From: Wuchereria bancrofti
Lineage: Eukaryota > Nematoda > Chromadorea > Rhabditida > Onchocercidae
Reading direction: 5' to 3'
DNA: 64,000 bases
Assembly (NCBI GenBank): GCA_005281725.1
Contig: SSBO01000009.1
Span: 10,694,356 to 10,758,355 of the forward strand
A program made the translations under genes and the position numbers. The notes beneath the pieces were generated by a model that made no database searches, was not told where the DNA came from, and worked only from the letters and a program-made list of their open reading frames with translations. Each line of letters starts with the position of its first letter. The stretch's first letter is position 1. This document shows, piece after piece, positions 1-13,900 of the stretch.

Positions 1-338
1 CAACAGTAACAACAGCAACAGCAACAACAACAACAACAACATCAGCAACAACAACAATAACAACAGCAACAACAATAAAAACAACACCGCTAATAATATC
101 AACAATGGCAGCAACAGCTACAGTAGGTACTATTGCTACTAATAATGATACCATACTAACAAAAAAACGTCGTAAAAATTTTACACCAAAAAAAATTGTC
201 CCAAATGATGTCATTTGTTTAACAGCTAATAATAGCATCACTGATAATATTGCTACAACTAATACCACAACAACAACAACAACAACAACATCATCATCAT
301 CATCATCAATAGTAACAGCAACACGTGAAATAATTTAG
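1..338 (+). CDS. 3' end of an unidentified low-complexity protein (partial, 5' outside window)
   Basis: Reading frame 3 is open from the window edge to a stop at 336-338 and gives about 111 residues. It begins with a Thr/Ala-rich tract encoded by CAA/ACA-type triplets. A basic stretch with KKRRK follows, then a poly-Thr run and a poly-Ser run, and it ends in TREII. The bases before position 105 are also open in the next frame as poly-Asn, so the frame of the first 100 bases is not certain. Such homopolymer tails are common at the ends of nematode regulatory proteins, but no domain is visible and I do not recognise the gene. It is probably the last exon of a gene that starts left of the window. 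An AATAAA-like string near 388 could serve 3' end formation. Confidence 0.4.
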   Translation, partial: TVTTATATTTTTTSATTTITTATTIKTTPLIISTMAATATVGTIATNNDTILTKKRRKNFTPKKIVPNDVICLTANNSITDNIATTNTTTTTTTTTSSSSSSIVTATREII

Positions 339-3310
339 CATTAATATTTTCCTGTAGGATATAATTTCAGGAATATATTCATATTTCAATAAATTATTTA
401 TAGGATCATCAATATTGCATATATCAATGATTAGAAGTTAAATTGTAAATACTGTATGTAAGTATTAGTAATTTGAAATTAAATTATACATACTTTGTAA
501 GTACCTATTGATTAAAAGTTGAATGACAAAAACTGTAAAAACAAAATAACTAATTAGAAATTAAATCATACATACATACGATAAGTATCAGTAATTAAAA
601 GTTCAATAATAAGTAATTAAACTTTAAAAAATTTGCAAGACCTCTTTCTTTTATTCTTATGCCCTCCTCCTTTCTATTTTTTTTTTTTTTTGTTCACTTT
701 AAATTTATTTGGAAAATTTTTATAATTAAATTTTTAAAAGAANATTTTAGAATTAATATTTAAACAAAAAAGAAATGTCTTGCATGATTACTATTTAATT
801 ATTTTCTTTTTTATCATATGACAGTTTTTTATTTAGCGATTCAATTTAAGCATTATTTATCATTAATTAAAATTTTCCAAAAATATAGTAATTTTTCTTT
901 TCTTTTACAATTTAGTTAAACTCCTTTTTTTATTAACATAAAAATTAATATAAAAAACATTATTATTAGTTTAATTTGATAGTTCCTATACTTTTTTCTG
1001 TTTTAATACTTTGAACTTATTTATATAATTTTCACTCGTTTTATTCAAATTTGCTTTCATTTTATTTATTTTCCTTTTTTTTTTTTTTTTTTGGTCTAAG
1101 TCAATTTCTTGCCTTGTTTTGTTTTTATCAGGAAAATGTGATACGTCTTTTTTTCTTTCCCACTCCCTCTGTTCTTTTCTCTCTCTCCTCCCCACTGTCT
1201 TTCTTTTTTTAAAAAAAAATTCTATTATTCATTAAAAAATTAATTATTTTATATACACAAAAAAAAGGAAGGAGAAAAAATAGGAATGAATTTTAAGTGA
1301 AATAAACAAAATGGAAAAAAAAAAGTTTGAAAATTTAATACTGATAGATGAAACAAGAAATAGTATGGCATTTCCTGTAAAAGTATTGTACTATTTCATT
1401 TTTTTAAATAGTATTTGAAAAAGAGAGATGAAAAAAAGTATTTTCAAAAGAGAATTTACTCGTTTTTTTTCTTTTTTAAAATTCAATTTTACTTTTTTTC
1501 CCTATCCTACTATAGTTTTTTTCTTTATCTCAAATAAAAATAAAAAATAAAACAAAAAAAAAACGAAAAAATTAAGAAAAATTAATTACTCAAAGTTAAT
1601 TTGTAATATTTCGGGTTTTCTTCTTTGTTTCTTTAATTTTTTAATTTACTTTTTAAAAATTTCAGTTTTAATTAATGAAAAAAATAGTTATGCATATATT
1701 ATATTGTTTGCATGAATTTGTTTATTTGCATGAATTGAATTGTTTATATTTATTTTTTTTCATCCATTCATTTTATCTGCAGCTTTCATCCATTTACGTT
1801 CTCAACAAATTTACACCTCGTGATAAATTCATCCCGGTTGGTGCCGTTTTTTTTTAATCCGGTTGATATCAATATTGCCTTTTTTTTTGGTTGCTAAAAA
1901 ACTCTTTTTATTTTTTACATCGCAATCCATAAGTGTATTTTCTGGCTGTGATAAATTCATCCGGTTGAATTGATATTTCATTTTTCAATTGATAGTACCA
2001 TAGTGCCTTTTTTAATTGTCAAAAAAAAAGATTTCTTTTACTTCTTTTGATTTTTTTTTTCCTTTTTTTATTACTTGGATAAATTTTTTGCAACTTTTAT
2101 CAAATGATAATATTATCATTCGGACACCAAACGTACGAATTAATACAAAGAGGTATTATATATTGTATACTCGATTAAAAGATGGAATGTTTACTCTGTT
2201 ATTTCTTCAGTATTTATAAAAAATTATTCTAAATGTTTCTTTTTTTTTAATTTTAAATTAATCAATATATCTGATTTTTAAAAACTATTTATTTTAATTT
2301 ATTCGTAATTTTATTTTGCATTATCTAGTAAACGATTACAAAACATTCCATCTTCTCTTATTTTGTTTATTCTTTTTTTTAAAGTATCATTTTTTTTTTC
2401 TCTTTTCTTGTATTATTATTTATTAATGATATAGTTTATTTACTTTTTGCATATACAAGTTTCAAATTTATGCCTTTTATTGCTCAGTTATTTTAATAAG
2501 AATACTATAGCTTTTTTTTTGTGTTTATCATTTCTTCTTTACTAATTAATAGTATGTACTCCAATAATTAAATATAGCATTAAAAAAAACGGAAAATATA
2601 TGTTATTACATGAAATAAATATTACTTAAATTTATTTTTAAATCTAAATTTAGTTGTAACTAAATTTTAAAATTTTGCTTAAAAAAATGTTGCATTTTTG
2701 ATTTCATTTGAAATTGAAATTAATCGAGTGAAATTCTGAAAATAAAATTTGCTTAGAAATTGTCAACTTTTATACAATTAGTAATAATGATACTGTCAAC
2801 GAAAAAATATTGACACTCTTTTATAAATTTTATATGAATTGTACTGGTAGAATTCAATTTTTTTCATTGATATTAATTAATTCTCTTAGTTTGGGCTAAT
2901 TAATCTTATTTTACAACAATTATTATAATACGAATCATTTCTTAATAATTAATAATTGCTTCATTTTTTCCTTTTTTTTTTTTTGTTAATCATAATTTAA
3001 ATTTTATCATTTGTATATAAATGCAAAATATTTGGAGTATGAAAGAAGGAAAAAGAATTTTTTTATTTTATCAATTGATTAATTAGCTCAAATGTAAACC
3101 TCTATTCTACTGCTTGATATTTTATTGATTAATAATTGCTTCTTCTTTTTTCTTCTTTCCTTCTTAATTTTAGTGTTTTTTTTTTTATTTTTTTCAACTT
3201 ACTTTTTTTTTTGCATTGAAAACCGGTTATATGGTTGTTAGATATGAGTTTAAAATGATTATAAAAGATTTTGAATTTATTCTCTTGCATGTATATCAAT
3301 GGTAGTATTG

Positions 3311-3353
3311 AAGTAGTAGTAGTAGTAATAGTAGTAGTAGTAGTAGTAGTAGT
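3311..3353. repeat. (TAG)n microsatellite
   Basis: About 14 near-perfect TAG/AGT triplets in noncoding AT-rich sequence, interrupted once by TAA. Confidence 0.9.
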
Positions 3354-4439
3354 AATTAGTTAATTAGTAATTCGATAAATGTCAATGATATTTGATTACA
3401 ATGAATGCTTCTTCGTATTTTGTTTTTCAGGATAAATGCTATTAATTGAATGGTTACTGTTCGAAAAAAGAAAACGAAAAAAAAAAAAGAAAATTGATAT
3501 TTAACCATTTTCCGGTTATCGCATTCAGTTTTTACAAAATCTGGATTATTTTATTGAATGCTTAAGAAATTCTGAAATATTTTGTATGCCAAAGAAACAG
3601 AATTATTTTTTAATTAATGTTATATTATTAAAATCTATTAAAATTCATTTTTTTATTGAAATTAAAAAAAATCAGAAAAAAAATTCATTTAAAAAAAAAG
3701 CAAAAAATTCATTAAAAATAAATTATATTTGAGTAAGTTATTGCTAATTGATATATAGTAGTAATTTCATAATAATTATAATGATAAGATCGATTTTAAT
3801 CTAAAAATATAACAAACAGTATGACCTGAAAGTTAAATATCTCATTTGTTCCGCATCATATACCTATTAAAATTATCTTTGAAATTTTATAACAGAAACA
3901 ATTCATTAATCAAATATATTATGAAATTTAAAATTAATTTTTTCACACAAGCAATAAAAATCATGCCTTAAATATTTAATTAAAAAATTAAAATGATATG
4001 ATACAAAACTATTTCAGTATGAAAGTTGAAATTCTTCGTTAAAAGTAGTATATGAAAAAAAAGACGCTTTTCAGAAAAAATGAATTTTCAGAAAACGTAC
4101 ATAAAAAAAATTCATCCGTCAATTTTAGAGTATCGCACTTGAGTAATGTGATAAAAACTTCAAAATCTGGAACCTTTTTTTTTTTAATTTTCGAAACGAA
4201 AACTTTTTTTATAATTCATTTTAAATAGTTCCACTATGATATGTTTATAGTTTTTTTCTTGTTTTCTTATTAACAGCGATCGATCGATTAACTGATTAAT
4301 TCATTGATTGATTCATTCATTAACTAATTGACTAATTGAATTAATCTGATGCCAATTAAAATTTAAGCAGTAAAATGAAACAATAATATAATTTTTTCCT
4401 TGCTACACTGCTGATAACAATACTTCAGTGGTTGATCAG

Positions 4440-4440
<1 letters not shown>

Positions 4441-4518
<78 letters not shown>
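4441..4518. repeat. (GATT)n tetranucleotide microsatellite
   Basis: About 19 uninterrupted copies of the tetranucleotide TGAT/GATT. Related imperfect GATT/ATTA sequence flanks it from about 4270 to 4560, so the array probably grew from a longer degenerate tract. Confidence 0.95.
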
Positions 4519-4525
<7 letters not shown>

Positions 4526-5691
4526 AGCCGAAGCCGATCGATGTTGCTAAATGATTGATTGGGATGTATAATTGAAATTTATCACTCACTATGAAGTAAT
4601 TTATAAATTTTAATTTCAACTAATGGCTTTTTACTTGTAACATAATATTATTTGCTCAATTTAAGAAATCATACATTTTATATTTGATGAATTTTGCATA
4701 AACAATAAAATTTTGGCCATTGATTTATTGGCCGTAAATTCTTTATGCAAATATTTGCATATTTATGAAATGCTAACACATTTATTATTTTCATAAATTT
4801 TCAAAAATATCAACAAGCTTAAAACTATTGAAAATTTTCATTGCAAAGGCATATAATATGACGAATTTTCATTTTTGCCTTCTTTTTTTTCATTCAAATT
4901 TTTAGTTTAAAAATTTCTTTTTCCTTTTTCGTGTTTCCTTTAAATAAAAGAATTTCAATAGTAAAATGCATGCATTATTCCTGATCCGGAATTTTACATT
5001 CGATACTTTTTGTTTTTCAGTCTTTTTTCTTTGCAATTTAATCATTTGTCCAAAAACAAAAAAGACTGATGGAGAAAATGAGCATAACATGATAGATAAA
5101 ATGCGCAATTTTTTAAAAAAATTTGCTAAACTTCAAATATTTTATTAAATATTCCGAAATTATTAATACACAAAATGTAATTAATCCTTTTTTTCATTCC
5201 ATGCATTTTTATTTAATTAATTTTATTAATTTAATTTAACTTTATTTAACAATCACTCCTTTTTTTCATTCTTCACTATAATCATTTCTAAAAGTTGAAA
5301 GTCCAGTATCAATTGATATTTACTTGATTGATCAAAAATTTTCTAAATATAAAATTTCGAACAAAAGCAATTAATTTAAATTTACAGTAATTAAAGTTTT
5401 TTTTAAAGCTATAATTTATTCACAGTAGACAGAACTAGTGATAATAAAAAAAAAATGAAATGTTTGGTTGTTTTATGAGTGTAATGCAAAGTGCTAATAT
5501 TGGAAATAAAGGCAAAAATTAATTCAAAATTTAAATTTTGATGAAAACAGTAATAACATATTTTGCCGGTAGAAGAAAAAAAGATAAATAATTTTAAAAC
5601 AAATTAATTAAGCTAAAAATTTAAATTTCCTAATAAAAATTTTATTTCTTATCTTTTATCAGGAATGATAATGAATATTATTCAAATAAAT

Positions 5692-5805
5692 GAAGCGAAA
5701 CAGATTCTGAGATGATAGATTCTGAAGCAACAGATTCTGAACCAATAGATTCTGTGTTAGACAAATTAATTCAAAAAACAAATGATCCGACATTTATTTT
5801 AATGT
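5692..5805 (+). other. Short acidic frame with Asp-Ser-Glu repeats (possible exon remnant)
   Basis: The plus strand carries an open frame of about 37 codons between a TGA near 5689 and a TAG near 5803. It reads as repeated T/I-D-S-E units followed by a short mixed tail ending PTFILM. The repeat comes from an imperfect 15-18 base unit built on CAGATTCTGA. It has no start codon at its head and no recognised domain. A second short acidic frame ending in EQW lies at about 6020-6080. These could be terminal exons of an unmodelled gene or decayed coding sequence. Chance is also possible. Confidence 0.2.
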
Positions 5806-7929
5806 AGCATATTTTTTTTTAGTTTTAATTTTAACTTTTAAATTTAAATCTTTCCAATGTTAAAACAATTCATTTTTAATTTTAATTCTTACGAAATAGT
5901 AAACAAACTATCTCAATTGCTACATTTATATGACATTTTTAGATTGCAATTATTCATTTACATTATTAAAACAAAAACTAGTTTTATCATTTTCTAATTC
6001 ATTACTAAATGAAAATTTATCATATAATTAATTACCAAATGAAAATGAGCCTAATGAAGACGAAAAAAAAAAGAGCGAACAATGGTAGCATAACCGCCTA
6101 AATATGAAAAAGTTTTATTAAATTCAAAGGTCCACATACTTTCTAATATAATTGTGTGAACTATAAATTGTAGGATAGATTAAACGAGGTTAAATTAAAT
6201 TTCAATAAATTCGAGCTAATAATCAAATTAAGAAAAGAAATTGTTCAACATTTATTCTATTTTCTTTTTTAGGGTAAGACTGAAATTCAAATTGAAAATA
6301 CTCAATTATTATTTAATCATTTCAAATGAAACATTTTATGATATAACTTTTATTTAATATTAAAGGCATTAAATTTGAATTTCTATGAAAAAAAAAGGAA
6401 AGAAAACGTTGAACTTAGAACGAAATGATGTGATTGTTAATATTTGATCATTTTAATTCAAATATGTTTTAAATAGTTTTTGTTCTGAATTACTTACCTT
6501 TAACTTTTTTTGGGTATTTTTGCGCTTATATCTCAATGAGCCATTGGTGATAATCAATTTTTGGCCTAATTTTCTGAAAAATAAATGCATAAAATAATTG
6601 AAATAGACAATAACATAATCACCAGAAATGGATTTCATCAACTAGTAGTAATTTACCTAAAGTTAGTAATTTACCTAAATTCAGTTATTTGAAATAAACC
6701 ACCTAATTTAGTAATAGTTAAGATAAATTAGCATATTTTTTTTATTAAAATAAATTAATTACAATACTATTAACTCAACATTATCCTTACTTTCATATAT
6801 ACTTATACTTGCATGAAATTATTTTATTTAATTTACGCAGTAAATTGCAGTTTTCAACATATTTTTAATAAATTTTATTGATTTCAAAAATTTTCAATCA
6901 CTTTAAAATTTTCACATTCATTAATTTCAGAAATGGAAATAAACCGGTTGTATTCTAATTCAAGCTTTAATCACTGAATTAAAGTAAGCGATGGTAGGAT
7001 TCATTCCAAATAATACATCCATAATTACCTGATGAAATATTATTTTGCTATGAAATGATAAAGATGATTTACATATAGCTAACAATAAAATTCCCGATTT
7101 CCTGATTGATTTCCTGATTGAGAAATTTTCCTGAATAATATCACATCCAAATATTTTATTTGAACAGTTTGAAAATTTATGGTTCATGATTGCTATTTTA
7201 AAAGAGAAAAATTGAAAAGAAAAGAAAAGAAAATAGATAACTTTGAAAATTATTATTTCAAAAATTTCATGATTGCTATTTTTTTTTAAAAGAGAAAAAA
7301 ATTGAAAAGAAAAAAAATAGATAACTTATTTCAAAAATAAGAAAGATAAAGTAAATAGACAAAAGCAATTTTGGACATAATTTTCCTTTTTTTTAAATTT
7401 TCCGTTTCTGTAGTAAATATTTTGGTGTAATATTTTTAAGCACTCATTTTTTAGCTTTTAAGATTTAGAATTTTTAATTTTAATATTACTTTGAAATATA
7501 TTATCTCATTGGAAGATGAAGATATATCTAAAGTATTACTTTTTTTTTTGTTTTAAATTCTTGTTTATCTGAAAATAATAAATAGAGCAATGCAATTATT
7601 ACACGAAGTAAGCAGTGACTTTACATAAATGAAAATTAAAATAATTTTAATATAATGTTCGCCTTGTTCTGTTTGTTTATGTGTTCGTTGTTGTTCATTC
7701 ATTACGAATTATATTTTGCCTATTATCAATGATTTATATAATTTATTGATTGATGCATGATGATCTTTTGATCAATTTAATTAATATATATTTTCATATC
7801 ATTAAAAAATCATATTATATTGTAATTATACGTCAAATGATAATTTTTTATGTATCATTTTGAAAATCTAATACAACTATTATCAGATGATCTTCACTTT
7901 TTTCTCCATCTTATTATTATCATTAATTG

Positions 7930-7930
<1 letters not shown>

Positions 7931-7974
<44 letters not shown>

Positions 7975-8129
7975 GTCATCATCATCATCATTATTAATTG
8001 TTATTATTAATTATTATTATTAATCACTATTATTGTTGTTAATTACTATTATTATTATTAATTATTATTGTTATTATTATTATTAATTATTATTATATTA
8101 ATATTATTATTATTACTATTATTTTTTAT
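7931..8129. repeat. (TTA)n-rich microsatellite region
   Basis: A perfect TTA array at about 7931-7974 is followed by a short ATC array and then interrupted TTA/TTG/TAA triplet runs to about 8129. Confidence 0.9.
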
Positions 8130-9167
8130 TAAAACTACTATTGTAAAAGTAAAACATAGTGTTTGCATGAATGATCCACTACATATTTCATTATGATTTA
8201 TTGAGTTTTATTATTTTTAGAGAATTTTATTACAATATCAATGAAAAATATCAATTTCCTGAAAATTTTCTAAATGCAAAGAAATTTCTTTCTACAACCA
8301 ACTAAATAGTTTTAATAATATCTTAATTAATTCTCAGAATGAAATGTTAAAATGAAGTTTAACATTTATGCCATAAGCAGATTACAATTTTATGTGATAT
8401 TGTAAACTGTTTTGAAACTTAATGATAGTTGGATTCACTCCTTTTTTTATTTCAATCGTTTTAATTCAGTTCATTAAGTTTAATTTAACTTAGCCTAGGC
8501 TTATTTCTTTTTCCAGTTTAACTTCTTTTATGTTTTCTTTCCTTGTATTCTTAATAAACTTTTATTTTTGTGGAATAAAATTTGCACTTTACATATATCT
8601 TAATCGATAAGTTTTTGTTATTAATGTCATTTACTCAAATAAGTCATAAAGCTTTCGGTGACATTTTGGGGACAACTTTAGTGCTAATACAATTTTGAAA
8701 TGAGTTTTTGGAAGATTTCTAACAAAATGCGTAATATTTTAATAGTAATATACATTAATCTCTAATGAATTAATCATTTTTCTTGTTAATTTACTAATTA
8801 AAAGTGTCTCTTTAATTTGTTTCACTAATTAGCGTATTTGATTATTTCTTCTATTAACTTAATTACAGGTAATTGTTAGTATGAAGATTATGTGAATTAA
8901 TATAACACTGCTATATTATGTGTCAAAAAAATTGAAATAATTTTTATAAGATAGAAATATGTTGAAATAATTAAAGATGTACTTCACACTGTTAAGATGA
9001 TAATAAATAGATGAAAATGATTAGCTATCACGATATTATCATTGATTCTCGAATAAAAAGAATTCAATATAACAGATGGTTGTTGAATTGTAGTAAGTTC
9101 TTTTATACAGAACTATTTTTCACCTTATTTTTTGTTATCATTTGTTGATATATTCTGTTCAAGCAAC

Positions 9168-9310
9168 TGATAAATATTGCTTGTAATTATCACAAATTAT
9201 AAAAATTATTTAATTGAAGGATTTATTAATTTGTCAAAAAGAATTTTTTTTTGGTGTTTTAACTATCACTATCATTTATAACTTGTGATAATTACAGGCA
9301 ATATTTATCA
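9168..9310. repeat. Inverted repeat, two 36-bp arms around a 71-bp spacer
   Basis: Positions 9168-9203 and 9275-9310 are reverse complements with two mismatches in 36 bases. The arms begin with TGATAAATATTG and contain TAATTATCACAA. The structure could fold as a long hairpin. It could be a small foldback or MITE-type element. I saw no coding capacity and did not establish target-site duplications. Confidence 0.8.
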
Positions 9311-10000
9311 TTGTTTTATCAGTTCAATGATTGCATTCTCTTCATGTCTTCTGGTTGTGATAAATTTTAGTTAGTTAGTTTGCTTTTTTTTGCAAACAAA
9401 AAATGAGATTCTAATTTTTTCGAGTGGGAAGTTTTTGAAATGAAATTGAATAATAAATTTTTAATCAATTAAACTTGACTGTTTAAAAATTCAATTAAAA
9501 GAAATTTTCATTAAAATATGAAAAATTTATGTAGAAGGATATATATTATGAAATTGTGAGAAAATGAAAAAGTGTAAAATTATCGAAACACAAATATAAC
9601 AACACTTCATGTTAATCACTACCTAACTAGGCTAATCTTTTCTAGTTTCATTAGTTCAAAAAAAAAATATAGATTTTCATTAATTTTATTGATAATCGAG
9701 CTATGCGTAGTTTTTTTTCTTCATAACAACGACTATAACTTTAAGCTTCAAAATATTCCTCCGCTAAGCACTTTATACTTCTTCGATATTTAAAAAACAA
9801 AAAAAAAATCTCACCTAGCAACTATTATAGAAAGGTGGAAAAAAAAATCAAACATCGAAGATTGCAGTTATTATACTAAAAACTATCATTTCAATCGTTA
9901 GTGTAATTACCGCTTTATCTGCGCTATTGTCCAATGCTTCTTCATCCAATTAAAAACAACAATCGTAACAGTTGCTACCTTCTGGTTAGGATAGTAGTAG

Positions 10001-10356
10001 ATGAGATAGGCCAAATAGAATAAATTTTGATATGAGATAGGCCAAATAGAATAAATTTTGATATGAGATAGGCCAAATAGAATAAATTTTGATATGAGAT
10101 AGGCCAAATAGAATAAATTTTGATATGAGATAGGCCAAATAAACTAAATTTTGATATGAAATAGGCCAAATATGAGTTTTTTGACCGGCTAAATAAACTA
10201 AATTTTGATATTATATAGGCCAAACATGAATCTTTTCATAGGCCAAATAAACTAAATTTTGGTATGAAAGAGGCCAAAAAAAGTAGATGGGACAGGCCAA
10301 ACGTGAATCTTTTGATAGGCCAAATAAAATAAATTTTGATATGAGATAGGCCAAAC
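10001..10356. repeat. 31-bp minisatellite (AGGCCAAATA-type unit)
   Basis: From 10001 to about 10145 there are four to five nearly identical 31-bp units containing GATATGAGATAGGCCAAATA. From there to 10356 the units become diverged and vary in length but keep the AGGCCAAA core. Because 31 is not a multiple of three, the open minus-strand frames across the array are a by-product of the repeat composition, not genes. It lies about 0.6 kb upstream of the PLD-family gene. Confidence 0.95.
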
Positions 10357-10981
10357 CTTATCAGTTGTTAAGGTATTCTCCGTAATACTATGTTAATTAA
10401 TTTTATTTATTTATTTTTTTGATAATTTACTAAACGTAATTACTTAGAATTAACTTATATTTCCATACTTATTCTAAAGTTTTCCTCTCACTATAAATCC
10501 CTAGAAGTAACACCTAATTGCTTTAATTTTTTCGCTTTTAATGATTATCATAATTTACAACTATCTAATTCGTTTACCTTTCCATTTAATTCCAATATTA
10601 TCTTTTCAATTTTTATTAGTCTTTCTTCTCTCTTCAACTACTCATACTATTTTTTTCTCTATCATTATTCAAATTTTACAACTCTAACAAGAGTTACCGT
10701 ATTATTTCACTAATTCCATCAAAGCCTATCATTCTCTCCTATTCTAACAATCTCTAATTCTCTTCATATACCTGCTCTCTGTTACTTCAATATCTCAAAG
10801 AGTTATATGATTGCAAGTATGGTTTTCTCGGGTTTTTTTTTTTTTTTAAATTTAAACATGAAGAGTTGCTTTTTTTAAATTTAAACATGAAGAGATTTTT
10901 TTAAAAACATAGATGGGTTGGCTTAGTTCATTTTCGGATTACATTTCTGGTTAGATGGAAACATTCTGAAAGCTATCCGGA

Positions 10982-13900
10982 ATGTGTACCCTTTGTACAA
11001 GGGTAAGTTTTATTAATCTTTCAAATTTTTATCAATCTTTTTACTCTTTCTCCAAATTATTCACGTTTTTCTTCTCTCTATATTAATTATACAAATTTTA
11101 CAACTATAACAAAATTTATTGTATCATTTCTAAAAATAATTTCTTTCAATTTTTTTTTTATTCAGATATTCTAAGTTTTTTATTGTGTGTAATTTGAATA
11201 TTTCATTTTAGGTATTTCTCCTCTTGGCATCAAGTAAATGTGATTTATCGTTGAATTGTACCGTAGCATCATCCAAACTTCTCTTTTCCAGTAAGCCATG
11301 CCAGCAAAATTGCGAGTTAGTTTCATTTTTTCTTTTTTTTTTTTTCAATATTATTTTATGTATTTCATTTATTATTTTTATGTATGAAATGTTTACTTAA
11401 GTTATTGTCATAGAATACAGTCGATGAGAACAATTGATAATGTATTTAGGTAATGAATGTTTAATGATGATACACTTGTAATTTTAATTCGACTAAAATT
11501 CATGTAATATGATTAGCGATAATTTGCCACTATACTTTTCCATATGTTTATAGAAATTTACTCGGAATAATTTTCAACTCAATTTTAATTTCATTATATT
11601 TTCTATAAAAAAAAGAAGTGCAGTTTAGAAGAATTGAACTTGAAGTTTGAAAGAGATTAGTAATGGTAGTTTTGTCATAAATGGATGAAAATAAGCTCAT
11701 GAATTATTGAAATTTTAATCTATAGTAGGATTAAAAAGTGCATATACACAAGTAATGTAAGCTTTTTTTTTTCGAAATTGGTATGTGATTGCATCTACTT
11801 TTCATCTGTAATTGGTTTAGCATAAAGAGTGACTTAGAGATATACTTTATTAAACAATCGGTGAACTTCTAGGATAAAATCATTGCTTTTTTTTATATTA
11901 GGTTTATGCTAAAATTACTTTTAGTTATTTCATAGAAGAAATATAAATTTTAGATTTCATCTTGTGGAATCAATACCCGAAAATATGACTTATCCTGTGC
12001 AGTCAAATTTTCCTTCAACAACTGAAATATGGAAACGATTAATTGGTTCAGCTGAAAAGTCGATTGATATCGCATCGTTTTACTGGAGTTTACTTTCAGA
12101 AAATACTGGCTCATATAGAGGTCCATCAACTCAAGATGTTTGTTTTCAAACTTAATAATGTTTAATAACAAATTTTTATTAGACGAATAACTACTCATAT
12201 TAATTTATTTCAACACTTCTAGAAAAATTACAGATAAAATTTGAAATGTTATTTTAATCTTTCAAATCTTGTCGAACTTATATTTTTTGATTTTCATTTA
12301 TTTTTAAGGGTGCTGATATATACAATGCATTGATTGAAGCAGCAAAAAAAGGCATCAAATTGCGAATTGTTCAAGACGCAAAAAATAATAGTGAGACCAG
12401 AACATTAGAAAGTGAGAAACTGGCTGAAGTGCGCAGTTTAAATTTTTCGAATTGGTTTGGTACTGGTAAGTTTATAAACTAAATTTTGGTATACTTAGTT
12501 TTATTTGTCCTGTATTTAAATTAATATTAAACTAGCTGATTGCATAAATCATTACTCGAAGTATTAGGTGCACTAACATAAACTCATAAAATTACTATAT
12601 AAATTCACAAATTCTAAGATAACACAATGGGGGCATTTAAATTTGCTGAGTAATTCTTCATTTTATTTAGCTCATAATTTTGCAGGAGTATTACATACGA
12701 AGTTTTGGATAGTCGATTCGAAGCACTTTTATTTGGGATCGGCTAATCTTGACTGGAGATCTTTAACACAGGTCCTGAAACTTTTTGTTGTATAGTAATT
12801 AGGATAGGTGTGTTATCTAGATTTTTACGGTGAATCAAAAATACTGTTTTTTATCGATACACTCGAAAAATTTAAGAGAACTGAAGCGAAACAGCTACTT
12901 ATTAATCAGCTAAAATCAGGTGGGCCATTCTATTAGTTTAAGAACTATGACATATCGAATTGAAAAGGTTTTTACATTGTTTTCATAGATTATAAGTAGA
13001 TTTTTCAGGTTACAATAAAAATTTAGTTTAGAAATATCTTATATTAGTTTGAATTCAGTATTTTAAGGTGAAAGAACTTGGTGTCGCCGTATTCAATTGT
13101 GAGCGTTTAGCAGAAGATTTAATGAAAGTGATGAATGTTTACTGGGAAATGGGTGCACCAGGTAAGAAATTACCATCATCATGGCCGAACGAGCTGGCAA
13201 CACCTTATAACGCTAAGAATTCGATGGTGGTTACGCTTAACGGTGAACAAAATAATGTTTACATTTCGGTAATTTTCCCATGTTTCAATTATCAATCATT
13301 TCAAATAAAATAACAAGGTAGCTATATAGTAAGTAGCTCATAATTATGTTTATTCATTGCCTTACCTTTGCGCATCTTTTAATAATTAGAGATTATTCTG
13401 ATATTTGATAATAAGTATTTTTGCTAATTCAATAGTATATTATTTGTTTTAATTTGTTCTTTACTTTCTATTTTTCCAAAAGACGAATCTGTTTTGCAGT
13501 CTGCACCTCCAGCTTTTTGTCCCAGAGGTCGTATGGATGATCTTAGTGCAATTTTGCATGTTATCAATACTGCTCGGAAATTTATACATATATCAGTGAT
13601 GGATTATTTCCCGGCTACCTTATATTTAGCAAATAATAGGTATGTAGTTTTGATTTTGATTTTTTTCTTGAATTTTTTTCTTTTTTTCGTTTTTCTTCCT
13701 CTTTTCTTTTCTTTTTTTCTTTTCTTTTTTCCTTTGAAACGTAATTTTTTGATTTCTGGTTTTGTTTGCAGATATTGGCCTGTTATCGATGATGCTTTGC
13801 GAAAAGCCGCGTACAATGGTATTAAAGTGAAATTATTAATCAGCAAATGGAAAACTACGCGACCGTCATTATTTGCTTTTTTGAAGTCATTAGCAGTCAT

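Larger units (their letters stand above)
339..10981. other. AT-rich noncoding stretch with simple repeats
   Basis: This is about 10.6 kb of very AT-rich sequence with many poly-A and poly-T runs, and one undetermined base near 743. I found no exon chain with conserved protein motifs. Short open frames here are all low complexity. Notable contents are listed separately: TAG, GATT and TTA microsatellites, a small Asp-Ser-Glu repeat frame near 5.7 kb, an inverted repeat near 9.2 kb and a 31-bp minisatellite at 10.0-10.4 kb. Confidence 0.6.

Noticed and set aside
9907..10223. Overlapping minus-strand open frames with LISKFILFGLSHIKIYS-type repeats
   Set aside because: They are translations of the 31-bp minisatellite. 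The period is not a multiple of three and all frames happen to be free of stops.
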